Shown here piece after piece: positions 9,289 to 19,452 of a stretch of DNA of 64,000 bases. The notes below the pieces were generated by a model that did no database searches, was not told the origin of the DNA, and was given only the letters and a program-made list of their open reading frames with translations. Every line of letters starts with the position of its first letter. Within the stretch, counting starts at the first letter, position 1. Position numbers and translations under genes: made by a program. Origin of the DNA: Hofstenia miamia (taxonomy: Eukaryota; Xenacoelomorpha; Acoela); the NCBI GenBank assembly GCA_004352715.1, contig SCFE01000046.1, positions 2,005,781 through 2,069,780 on the forward strand. Reading direction: 5' to 3'.

Positions 9289-12200
9289 ATAGACGGAAGT
9301 GCTGAATTTAAATTAAGCCGAATTAACAGCAAAGAGGTCATGTACGATATGTGTGATTTAGATAGCCTGCCAGAGGAGGAATTCGAGGAGGAGTTCACAG
9401 CGGACATTGGAGACGAGCAATTGGAAGGAGAGTGCAACCCCAGATTGCTGCAAGAAATAAAACTATATATAACCCTGAAATATGGGATATAGATATAATA
9501 ACTGCATTTAGGAAACTAGAGAAGGATGCATCAGCCACTCAGGAAGCGAGTGAAGCAAAATCAACCAACCAAAGGAATCCCAACCACGAACACGAGGAGG
9601 TGGGTGTGCAGGAGTTCTCTAACCAGATGTTGATTCAAGGGCAGAAGGGATGAGAACGACGAGATGGACAATAAATGACGTAGAGTCAGGAGGCGTCCTA
9701 GTAGTACTCAAGGCCGATTCAAGGGCAGAGATACGAACAGACAATCGGCCTCTTCACAGCTTAACTTTCCTTCCGGGGGATCACTTCGCCGATTCGAGGG
9801 TGGTGAAACAACCAGAGTTCCAGGGGAAGGTGTGAGTGGTGGAAGAACCATGGAGATCTGGAAGTGATTCAAGGCTGAAGGTATCTCCACCAGAACCACG
9901 GCTGGTCAAGTACCGTTGGTCATAACTGATAGCCGATTCAAGGGCAAATCAGTTGACACCAGTGGCACAAGTTCACAGCCTATGGACTGTGAACCGAGCA
10001 CCAGCAGACTACCTTTACGGATGAGGCAATTAGACGCCTCCTCAGAAACAACATCAGAGTGTACAGTAAGATCTAGAGAGAGAGAAAAGCGAATGTCTAA
10101 AATCGACGGGGAAACGTTGCACCCCTATTTCATGGCAACCACAAAAATGCGGCACAATGCGTTCAAGAAATTGTCTCCAGAAACAAAAACGTTAATCAGG
10201 AAAACTGCCAAAATGGAAGGAAGCATTCTGCCAATTCTATTAGATGCAGATAATCGGCCAAAAGTTAACGTATTAATCAGCTACCCACAAGAACTAAACG
10301 AAACGATTGATAGGCCATATATGAGAAGCACGATCCACATGACATTTAACGAAGATTTCACATTGGAAACAGCGCAAGCACTCATGGCATACAAGGAACA
10401 GATAGCAAAGATTCCGGAGATAAATTTAGACGAAGAAAACTTAACAATCATACACGTGTTAAGAGAAAAGGAATACAATAAGCATCTACAAAAACAGATC
10501 GACCAAACAGTACGGATGGCGAGAGTACAACAGACAAGAATAGTCATTATAGTAATGAGAGAAAACTTGGAGGAATTACCTAAATATCTAAAAGATATGG
10601 TACTACGGACAGAAGGCTTCTTCCCATGGGAGAAGAAAGAGTTCACAATCTCCGAGCTGATTCATTTCGACTTACAAATTGATTATTGGGCGCAGATATA
10701 TGGAATCATGATAGACCATAGCATAGCAATAGATCTGTTCCAACAAACGAAAACAGTAGAAATGCTACAAGGAAACAAAGGATTAGAAAAAGCCATGACA
10801 CTATTCATCAAGTGCAGCATGACGCAACGCCAAGAGCATTTAAAAGAAATTCAAAATGTATGGGCAAACATGAAGTTGCAGAAAAAGATAGACGAATCAT
10901 GGCCCGAAATTAAAATAGAGGCACCAGCACGCAAATACCACAAAACAGTGGAGATGGTATTGGCAGAGATCAATAGAGCATACTAGCTGAACACAAAAAA
11001 GGATTTTCGTAAACTCATATTGGAGGAAAAGAATGTGCCAGAAATCAGATACAGGACATCTGCGTGGCTTTTAGCGATATTGCTCACAGAAGATAAAGAT
11101 CTCAGATTAACCATAACAAGGAGCCAAAGAATAAAGCTCACAAAGGCTAAAAAGTTCGAAATCGCGTTATCACCAATGAACATGCAGACAAAAAATTGGA
11201 TATTGAAAGGACATTTCGAAAAAATTGAATCGCCAGATAAAAATGAGAAACTGCTACAGACGATGGAAAAACTACTAAGCAGGCTGATAACAAAGCATCA
11301 CCCAATGGGAAGAATGTCGATAGTAGAACTAGCAAACCTTACAGGAATATGCCTGAGTGAAATACAGATATTTGAAGAACCTATGCGAAAGTATATGTGG
11401 GGTGCAACATCGGAGACAAAACTAAAACAGCTGCAAAATCAACCTTGGTTAACCACGAAAAAGATAATCAAACGCAAACTAATAAACACTGAGGACGTAC
11501 GACAATTAATAAAACAGAAGAATGTGCAACAAGTAATAGATGAGAATATGAGACGCTATGCCAGAAACAGCCCGCTGTGCACATTCACGAAAATAATTAA
11601 AAGAGCCAAGATGCTAAAGAAAGGTGGAATAACGACACCTGTAGAAATCTGCGAAATGGTGACAAAAACACAACTAGAGATCACTAAGGAAGAATCACTA
11701 TTAACCTCGTCACAGTTGTTACTATCCCCAAAGACACAAACAATGATTGACAGAATAAATTTTGAAAAATGGGGAGATGTGAGCCAAGATAGCACAATCA
11801 AATGGATCGACACTGATGATGAGCGATTTCTGGTAGAAATAGCAGAAAGAAACTACCAGAGGATAAGAGAACAGCAAACGGTAGCAACAATGAAATTAAT
11901 GTTTACAGAAGCATTCACGCGCACAGAACTAGAAGAACTGTTGAAGCCATTCAATCAGATCGCGGTCGACGTCGAATGCATCACATCTAAAATTGACATA
12001 CAAGAACGCATATGAATGAAATTAAGCAAAAGGGGACTCACGCAATCATTTTGGGAGACAATCCCAGAAGCGAAAATGAATTACCCCGCCACCATCGGAT
12101 TAGCAACAGCATCTAATACAACGGGCACTTACGATGAAATTGAAAGACTCGTTGATACAAAGATCTTACTATGTACGCCACCAAAAACGATTGCAATACC

Positions 12201-12807
12201 TATGGTACTGCCAAGATGGAGACTCCCGAAGGAGATAAAACCAGCAAAGGCTTTTCTACACGAATATAAATCATATGTGAACTCACAACAGAAAGCTGTA
12301 GAAATGATAGAAAGGGAAGAGTACAAGAGAACGAAGAAGATATTGCTAGACAATGATAATAAGGAACATATTTACATCGAAGGAAACATTACCCCAGATC
12401 AATTATACACAAAAGGAAAAGCAATACACATTCAACTGCAAGAACTCAGAGATGAAATAGAGAAATGCCAGCTGTGGGCAGTCATGTTGTTTTCGGGAGT
12501 TAATGACATCGTGTGGACCGATATGTGGGAACAAAAGTATCGTTACTATGATGTGACGAAAAGAGTGGAGATCGTCACCATGATGCGCATCGGAAAGAAC
12601 GATCCTGGCGAGATATCAGAGCAGGAAGTATTGGATAACATCAGCTTCTTCTATAAAGATGTAGCAAACACCTGCAGCTTACGAAAGGTCTTCACTTTCT
12701 TTTATCTGAACACACAAATGAGAGCAGTCTTAGCTCACACATGTAAAGCTGATGCGCAAATGACACTCTTAATAGCAATAAAAGGCATTTGCTTGTACGA
12801 AAAATGA
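9289..12807 (+). pseudogene. Large unrecognised retroelement coding region, copy a (over 1000 codons)
   Basis: From 9601 to 12807 one frame is open except for five stops: TGA at 9631, 9676 and 9865, TAG at 10984 and TGA at 12013. Upstream, 9289-9492 (acidic, PEEEFEEEF) and 9432-9653 in other frames look like frameshifted parts of the same region. The start carries an R-F-K-G peptide repeated at 23-28-residue steps; the rest is Lys/Glu/Ile-rich, largely helical in look, with no knuckle, protease or transmembrane segment. I recognise no family. It lies in the same orientation as the RNase H and integrase after the next gap, so a Gag-like structural protein is possible. Copy b, however, is followed by a repeat and not by pol, so it may instead be an extra 3' gene or a separate element. 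It ends in an ATGA overlap. Confidence 0.6.
9631..9945 (+). repeat. Five degenerate in-frame repeats around GATTCAAGGGC
   Basis: The core GATTCAAGGGC or a near match starts at 9632, 9716, 9791, 9866 and 9935. The spacings are 84, 75, 75 and 69 bp, all multiples of three. In the frame of the large downstream coding region the unit reads R-F-K-G; in units 1 and 4 the Arg codon position is TGA. The remainder of each unit has diverged. Confidence 0.6.
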
Positions 12808-12881
12808 ATGAATTACGGGAGATGACACCTATAGCAGAGAACATCAGAGAGACTCGATTCCTAAAATATGCGAACACTGTC
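12804..12881 (+). CDS. Unrecognised small retroelement frame, copy a, cut by gap
   Basis: Starts at ATG 12804-12806, which overlaps the TGA at 12805-12807. The 26 visible residues equal the beginning of the 79-residue frame at 7766-8005. The remainder is in the gap. Confidence 0.45.
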
Positions 12882-13881
12882 NNNNNNNNNNNNNNNNNNN
12901 NNNNNNNNNNNNNNNNNNNNNNNNNNNNNNNNNNNNNNNNNNNNNNNNNNNNNNNNNNNNNNNNNNNNNNNNNNNNNNNNNNNNNNNNNNNNNNNNNNNN
13001 NNNNNNNNNNNNNNNNNNNNNNNNNNNNNNNNNNNNNNNNNNNNNNNNNNNNNNNNNNNNNNNNNNNNNNNNNNNNNNNNNNNNNNNNNNNNNNNNNNNN
13101 NNNNNNNNNNNNNNNNNNNNNNNNNNNNNNNNNNNNNNNNNNNNNNNNNNNNNNNNNNNNNNNNNNNNNNNNNNNNNNNNNNNNNNNNNNNNNNNNNNNN
13201 NNNNNNNNNNNNNNNNNNNNNNNNNNNNNNNNNNNNNNNNNNNNNNNNNNNNNNNNNNNNNNNNNNNNNNNNNNNNNNNNNNNNNNNNNNNNNNNNNNNN
13301 NNNNNNNNNNNNNNNNNNNNNNNNNNNNNNNNNNNNNNNNNNNNNNNNNNNNNNNNNNNNNNNNNNNNNNNNNNNNNNNNNNNNNNNNNNNNNNNNNNNN
13401 NNNNNNNNNNNNNNNNNNNNNNNNNNNNNNNNNNNNNNNNNNNNNNNNNNNNNNNNNNNNNNNNNNNNNNNNNNNNNNNNNNNNNNNNNNNNNNNNNNNN
13501 NNNNNNNNNNNNNNNNNNNNNNNNNNNNNNNNNNNNNNNNNNNNNNNNNNNNNNNNNNNNNNNNNNNNNNNNNNNNNNNNNNNNNNNNNNNNNNNNNNNN
13601 NNNNNNNNNNNNNNNNNNNNNNNNNNNNNNNNNNNNNNNNNNNNNNNNNNNNNNNNNNNNNNNNNNNNNNNNNNNNNNNNNNNNNNNNNNNNNNNNNNNN
13701 NNNNNNNNNNNNNNNNNNNNNNNNNNNNNNNNNNNNNNNNNNNNNNNNNNNNNNNNNNNNNNNNNNNNNNNNNNNNNNNNNNNNNNNNNNNNNNNNNNNN
13801 NNNNNNNNNNNNNNNNNNNNNNNNNNNNNNNNNNNNNNNNNNNNNNNNNNNNNNNNNNNNNNNNNNNNNNNNNNNNNNNNN
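12882..13881. other. Assembly gap, exactly 1000 N
   Basis: Nominal gap. If the elements on both sides are one, protease and reverse transcriptase should lie here. Confidence 0.95.
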
Positions 13882-13882
13882 A

Positions 13883-14410
13883 TTACGGGCAAGCAAGGAG
13901 AATTATGGCTCCACCAAAGTGGAAATGCTAGCCCTAGTGGAGAGTATCACAAAGTTCAGACACTTCTTGATCGGGAAAGAGTTCCAAGTATGCACTGACA
14001 ACAGCGGCCTCACGTGGCTAAAAAAATTTTCGGGAGATAAATCAGGCATCGTATCCCGATGGATAGAATATCTTAATGAATTTACATTCACAATAGAGCA
14101 TCGGAAGGGCACCTTACATAGCAACGCAGACTTTTGGACGTCATTACCAGAGTACCAAAGAGACGCGGAAAAGACAGATGGAGAAAAACAGCAATTCCAG
14201 TTTCTACCACACAACCAATATGACGAGCTACCAGAGATCAACGTGGACAAGAAAGGTCAAACGGTACTACCAATCATAATAAAGGAAGAAATCTCTGAAA
14301 AGGAGATAATAGAAAAACAACAAGACGACGTGATCCTCAATGAAATAATAAGGAAACTGAAAGAACCCCGAGTGACCCTATCAAAACTAACAGCAAGTTA
14401 CTTTGAATGA
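13883..14410 (+). pseudogene. Ty3/Gypsy RNase H domain of Pol, partial
   Basis: The frame enters from the gap as LRASKENYGSTKVEMLALVE and continues FRHFLIGKEFQVCTDNSGL, WLKKF, RWIEYLNEFTFTIEHRKG and NADFWTS. These are the successive blocks of the RNase H that follows reverse transcriptase in Ty3/Gypsy Pol and degrades the RNA of the RNA-DNA hybrid. The catalytic Glu (VEML), the Asp of TDNS and the last Asp (NADF) are visible; the first Asp would be in the gap. A linker of about 80 residues follows up to a TGA. The same frame then continues as integrase, so this is one broken pol gene. Confidence 0.85.
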
Positions 14411-15010
14411 TACAAGTGGAAAACAAACTGAAATGGGTTACTGTATGTCGAAGGACAAAACAATCGGATTGCGATACCAGAGTATTTCAAAAGAGATCTT
14501 ATACGGCGGATACATGAAAAAGGCCACCTCAGAATAACGCAAACAGAGAAAATGTTCAATGGGCGATTTATAACAACAGCAGTAAGAAAAGTAATTGAAG
14601 ACATCATTAACAAATGCACAACATGTTTGTTACATAATAGTCAATGATTCCCAACACAAAGAGCACCACTGGAAAAAATAATAGCCACACAACTGAACGA
14701 AATAGTTCACATCAACTTGGAACAACTATCGAAAGACAATGAGGGGTATCAATTCCTATTAGTAATGGTGGATAACTTCACGAAATACGCAAGGATGATC
14801 CCAATGAAGAACACAACTGCGGAAACCACAGCAGAAATAGTAATGAAGGAGTGGATATTGTGATTCGGGCCAATGGAAACGATCATATCAGATAAGGGAC
14901 CACAATTCAAGAGTGGCTTATTTCAAGAAATGGCAAAGATGCTAGAGATAGTGAGTGAAAGAACTACAGCATACCACCCGCAATAACGCAAGAATTGCCA
15001 AATAATGAAT
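14411..15010 (+). pseudogene. Ty3/Gypsy integrase, broken by several stops
   Basis: In the RNase H frame, the HHCC zinc-binding domain is complete: His codons at 14513 and 14525 and Cys codons at 14615 and 14624. The catalytic core follows (VMVDNFTKYARMIPMKN, then IISDKGPQF with the second catalytic Asp at 14891). The position expected for the first catalytic Asp reads Asn (AAC at 14714, in HINLE). In-frame stops are TGA at 14408, 14429, 14645 and 14861 and TAA at 14984. After HPQ the frame is lost, so the catalytic Glu cannot be placed. Integrase would insert element cDNA into the genome; this copy cannot. Confidence 0.85.
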
Positions 15011-15094
15011 ACATGCTAGAGTAGTAACTCCCCACCCGCAATTTACTGAGTGGTAGTTATTAGCAATAATACACGGTGCAAATAGGCCAGGTTG

Positions 15095-16660
15095 AGGATG
15101 TTACATTAACTCCTTAGTGATCTCCAGTAGGGACCTTCTACGCTGTGCTTCTACGTATTCTTTTGGCCCTAGTGCTTCTGCTTCTACAGTTTCCTCCACA
15201 CTTAGCAGTCCTTTTCCTCCTTTATGCCTTGTCATGTACAACCTATCAACATTTCCATTTAAGTTGAAAGCCCTCTCTGCTGCTAGTACCTTCATTGTCT
15301 CCCCATGTAACTCCCTAAGTTCGTTCTTGTTTCACCTAACTATTCCTGCCGAATAGCTCAACACTGGTGTCACCCATGTATTAAGTGCTTTTATACTATT
15401 CTGCCAATTCAATGCTGACTTCTGTAGTACCTTCCTTACTCTCCTCTTGTATTCTCTTCTTAGCCTCATCTTCATTTCCTCATGATCTGTTCTGTCCTTC
15501 TCTATTTCTCCTAAGTACTTGTACCCCTCCTTGACTTCCTCAATCCTATCCCCACTGTTCGTCCTCAAACCAGCGCCATCCACACACTTGCCTCTATTCA
15601 TTGTCACTCCCACACACTTTCCTAATCCAAACTCCAACCCTGGAATCTCTGCTTGCCTTCTCCAATGTCTCCACTTGCTTCTGCAACATCTTCCTTGAAA
15701 TAGCATACATCCTCAGGTCGTCCATGTACCATATGTGACTCACTGCTCTACCATTCTTCTCCAGTTTATACCCTATGCCTGCCTTCTTTAACTTTTCTGT
15801 GATAGGGATTAAGCTAGTTACAAACAGTAGTGGTGCTAAGCTGTCTCCCTGGAATACGCCTCGCCTAAGCCTCAATCTGTGCCCATCTATCTCAGTCTGC
15901 CACTTTCCCATCTCCCTCTCTATTAACAACTGATTTTTGCACCCTCTCGTCTTTGTCCTGCATTCCTTTTGTTCCCCTGGTATCAACCTGTTCTGTTCTA
16001 AGTAACATGACAGCCTACTTGAAATCACTGAAGTTAGCAATTTCCAAGTTGTTGGCAGACATGTTATTGGCCTGAAGTTGCTTGCCTCACTACCTTTCTT
16101 TGTGTCCTTCTGTATCAGAAATGTCCTAACCACTACCATCCACTCTGGACACCCACTCACCACACACTCCTCCAATGCTAGTGCTAGTCTCTCATGAACA
16201 CTTGTGAACTTCTTCAGCCAATACCCATGTACCTCATCTCTGCCTGGCGCCGTGCAGTTGTGATTACTTCTTCTGCATCTGCTCAATCTCTATCTCTGGT
16301 CCCGCACTTCTCTATATATTCTCGCAGAACCTTACTGCGTCCTCAACTGCTCTAGCTTTAGCCTTTTCTCCTGCATCTAGTGCTTTGTAGAATCTTTCTT
16401 TTTGGGCTTCAAACTTCATATTGTCTCTTACCTGCTTTGCCCTTGCCCTATATTTTCTCTGTTTCTCAGCGTCTGTAACTAATCTCTGCTTAAGCTCTTC
16501 TCTTGCAGTTTCTATAGTCTTGCCCTTACCTACCTTGCACTTGTCCTGTACTGTCTTTTTTGACCTGATCTTCCCTATTTGCTGCCTGATCTTTGTCACT
16601 TTATTCTCAATTCTTCTCTCCTGTACTGAGAGTCTTTTTTCGTTGTCACTTTCATATTAG
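15095..16660 (-). pseudogene. R2/CRE-like non-LTR retrotransposon (LINE) remnant
   Basis: Read from high to low coordinates: a basic segment before the RT (16599-16312, KIRQQIGKIRSKK), reverse transcriptase (16286-15594) with APGRDEVHGYWLKK, SNFRPITCLPTTWKLLT, GVFQGDSLAPLLF and WYMDDL, then after a frameshift a C-terminal region (15706-15332, EGYKYLGEIEKD, LNTWVTPVLSYSAGI) and, in another frame, 15295-15101 (NVDRLYMTRHKGGKGLLS). Between KNQLLIERE and GKWQTEIDG about 100 residues expected in this RT are missing, including motif A with its first catalytic Asp. The family copies its RNA at the insertion site; this copy is dead. The 5' part is absent. Assignment to the R2/CRE/NeSL group rests on sequence pattern recognition. 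Confidence 0.75.
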
Positions 16661-16730
16661 GAAAGGGTCGGGGCAGGGCTCTTCGCGATCCCAGTTTCGC
16701 ATTCTACCCCTTGGCCATTGGGGCCAATTA
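16661..16730. other. GC-richer 70-bp segment next to LINE remnant
   Basis: A local GC-rich block (GGGTCGGGGCAGGG, TTGGCCATTGGGGCCAA) runs directly into an (ATT)n tract. The second word is an inverted repeat. It probably belongs to the LINE or to another short insertion. Confidence 0.3.
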
Positions 16731-16759
16731 TTATTATTATTATTATTATTATTATCATT
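16731..16759 (+). repeat. (ATT)n microsatellite
   Basis: About nine perfect ATT units right after a GC-rich segment; such tracts often mark retrotransposon ends. Confidence 0.9.
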
Positions 16760-16930
16760 AGAATACAGGCGCTTTATCATCCCCATAAAAATCCATGCTT
16801 CCTGTCCGCCACCCTACATTTTTTGTTTTAACTTTTTAATATTGATTTTATCTCCTAAGTCAGAAATGATTATTGGAAGTTCTTAGCATTCTTAAATTCA
16901 TTGATCTTGAGCTATGGAGAGACAAACTAA

Positions 16931-17190
16931 ATTATTTCTGTTCATAAAATACAATATAATGAAGTTGCTCGCAGCATTTGGCTAAAAATTCATGAGGAGC
17001 ATGGTAATATCACTGCGAAACTACCCTCCAAGCTTCGCAATAGTGCAGAACTTACGGCTTGCTGCAGACAACATCCGGCGGCTTTTACTATAGGAGGTGT
17101 GACAAAGCTCTTGCAAAAACAAGAATTTCAGGCGCTTTGTCAAATTTTAAAGGAACAAAGAGCCCGTGGTTCTAATTATTGTTGTTGTTG
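16931..17190 (+). pseudogene. Unrecognised coding-like frame running into an (ATT)n tract
   Basis: After a TAA at 16928 a frame stays open for about 86 codons and then reads on through the microsatellite as poly-Tyr. It is less AT-rich than its surroundings and has a balanced composition (SIWLKIHEEHGN, KLPSKLRNSAELTACC, QKQEFQALCQILKEQ). There is a Met codon only out of frame near the start. The frame ends exactly in (ATT)n, so it may be the 3' end of a retrotransposed gene or of an element. I do not recognise the protein. Confidence 0.35.
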
Positions 17191-17191
17191 C

Positions 17192-17255
<64 letters not shown>
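17190..17255 (+). repeat. (ATT)n microsatellite
   Basis: Over 20 ATT units following a short GTT run. Confidence 0.95.
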
Positions 17256-17256
<1 letters not shown>

Positions 17257-18594
17257 CGATATTCACAAAAATAATGCATACTTTTAAGAAAACATATCAT
17301 CTCTATACTTACATCAAAGATGTCAAATGTAGATATCTTAATAAAATCAGGAAAAGTACCCAAAGTCTTAATATAAGCGTGTGATTGTGACCCGTCGTTA
17401 ATTTAAATAATTGTAATTTCTTGAAATTGCTAATGTTACAATATTTTTGAATCCTTAATTTGCATTCTAATGTCAATGGCAGTAATTGCTATCCATAGTA
17501 AGACTTAAATGTCCTAAAATGAGGTTTCTAATGGATTTTTCCGTATTTTAAGTACTTAAGATTAAAATATTCTAAGTACTTTAAAAGTCAAGAAGCACAG
17601 TCAATTAGAAAAAGAAATGCTCCATTAGATTCTCAAAATATCACTGGGGATAATCGTTCACACATAGTACTAATAAATGCAAATTTATTGTAAGATGAAA
17701 ATGCTACATTGTACTTGCAAATTTGTTTGCCATAATGTATCAAACCTTGATTATCTAGGGATTGCTTAACAGATGCGTATTTTTAAAAAACTTCCTATGA
17801 TTGCCATCCTAAGAACGGATTTGTCAATTATTAAGTGCAAACTGCTCATGTGTTCTTCAGTTAATGAATAGGTGCAATTTAATTGATTTCAGGAATTTAT
17901 AAAAAGTTTGTATAATTTTATGTAACCATTTCCTCGATATTGGCCCAGTTTTTAAACTAGCAAAATATTCATTTTTTCCATAAAGCTTTAATTATGTCAA
18001 GTTTTTGCTGGTGATTTTGGATTTAGATTTCTTGTAAAATTTAATTAAAATTCAATGAAAATTAGAAACGTTTGACACATTTTCCTTTTTTAAATTCTCT
18101 TTGTATCAAATGCATTGGAGGCAACGTTCAATGTTAATGCGCCACATTGTCTATTGATACAATTTTACAAATGAATGGAACTTCATTTCCAAAAAATAAT
18201 TCAGATTTGTTGTCTTAGCACTGTTAATTTTGTGAAGGAGTAAAATTTCCTCATGGATATCTACAATGTTCCTTTGTACGAATATTATAATAACGTGTTG
18301 ATATTGAAATTAGAAGTTTTTACGAATTGCTCTATTGGATTGATGCCGGTGGGTTAATCAATGCTTACAACGGCACATGTAGCCGAGGGCTAGCAGATTT
18401 AATAGCTTCAAGGGTAAAATCATCGAGTCTAATAACCGAAAAGTATCCTCGTTTCGGCCATTTGAATTAGTACTGTATGCATTTTTTATTCAAAACTAAA
18501 AAATACAAATAGTTTTAGTTTAGACATCTAATGCATTTATGAATTTAGCAAAAATATTTATTTTCTCAAAACAAATATTTAAACTTAAACTGTT
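17256..18594. other. AT-rich, gene-poor DNA
   Basis: Both strands are closed in all frames beyond short runs; no RNA gene, no repeat structure and no transposon terminus seen. Confidence 0.5.
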
Positions 18595-19452
18595 TATCGT
18601 CCATTTTAAAGGACAAACCGTTTTTCCACTACTAAAAAATCTTATCTATGCCTATTCACAAATTTAAAAATTGTGAGCATGAGCATGAGCAGGTCTATTG
18701 AGGAACATGCTTTAATGCCATGTAATTGCTATTAAAGCGTATTGCTGTTGTGGTACAAGTTGTTCAAAAGATCTTTTTTGGAAATTTTCAAATTTTTGGA
18801 AAAGATTAAATTCTCTCCATACATAGTGCTCATGTATTTTTAGAGCTTTCACCCATGGAAGCAACAAAAAACTTTGTTTCTTGATACGCGCAAAGACATC
18901 CTAAACATATTGAGGCGTACCCTGTGCAAGGTTAGAGGTCGCAAGGCCAAAGACATAGCGCTCATAGTTTTGAGCTAGAAGTGCTTAAAATCTTTTTATG
19001 TGATCATTCAAAATTTTCAAAAATCCCCTTTCAGTTTACCCTTAAGCAGCCTAGCGTCCGTTTTATAGGGCAAACCGTTTTTCCACATTTACAAAGAATT
19101 TTCTCCCAGCCTATTTCCAAATTTGAAAAACTTTAAAGCAATGTTGAAAATTTCTATTACAGCCTATTGCAGTGGCAGATATTGTTGAATAGATTAATAA
19201 GATTTTTTAGAAATTTTCGAATTTTCGAAAAAGATTTATATTCTCTCCATACCTAGTGTTCATGTATTTAAAAGGTTTTGAGCTCTTGGAGGCAAAAAAA
19301 AAATTTGACTGATTCTTGATATGTGTACAGATATTCCAAACTCGTGTGCAGAGTCAGAGGTCGCTTTCAGATTGAGCACACCACTAATAGTTGTTGAGGT
19401 ATAAGCGTTCAAAATATTTTTTATAAGATAATGAAAATTTTTTTAAAAATCC
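18595..19452 (+). repeat. Diverged tandem duplication, unit about 430 bp
   Basis: Unit 1 (18595-19025) and unit 2 (19048-19452) share, in order, GGACAAACCGTTTTTCCAC/GGGCAAACCGTTTTTCCAC, ATTCTCTCCATACATAGTG/ATTCTCTCCATACCTAGTG, TTCTTGATA, AGAGGTCGC and AAAAATCCCC. A 22-bp spacer separates them. No coding frame is kept, so this is a non-coding duplication or two old copies of one element. Confidence 0.7.

Noticed and set aside
9601-14990. TGA as a sense codon (alternative genetic code)
   Set aside because: Many stops in the retroelement genes are TGA, but TAG and TAA also occur, copy comparison shows CGA-to-TGA mutation, and the intact GPCR genes use TGG for Trp and end in TAG.
17166-17384. 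Poly-Ile, poly-Tyr and poly-Asn frames over (ATT)n
   Set aside because: Products of the microsatellite in different frames.
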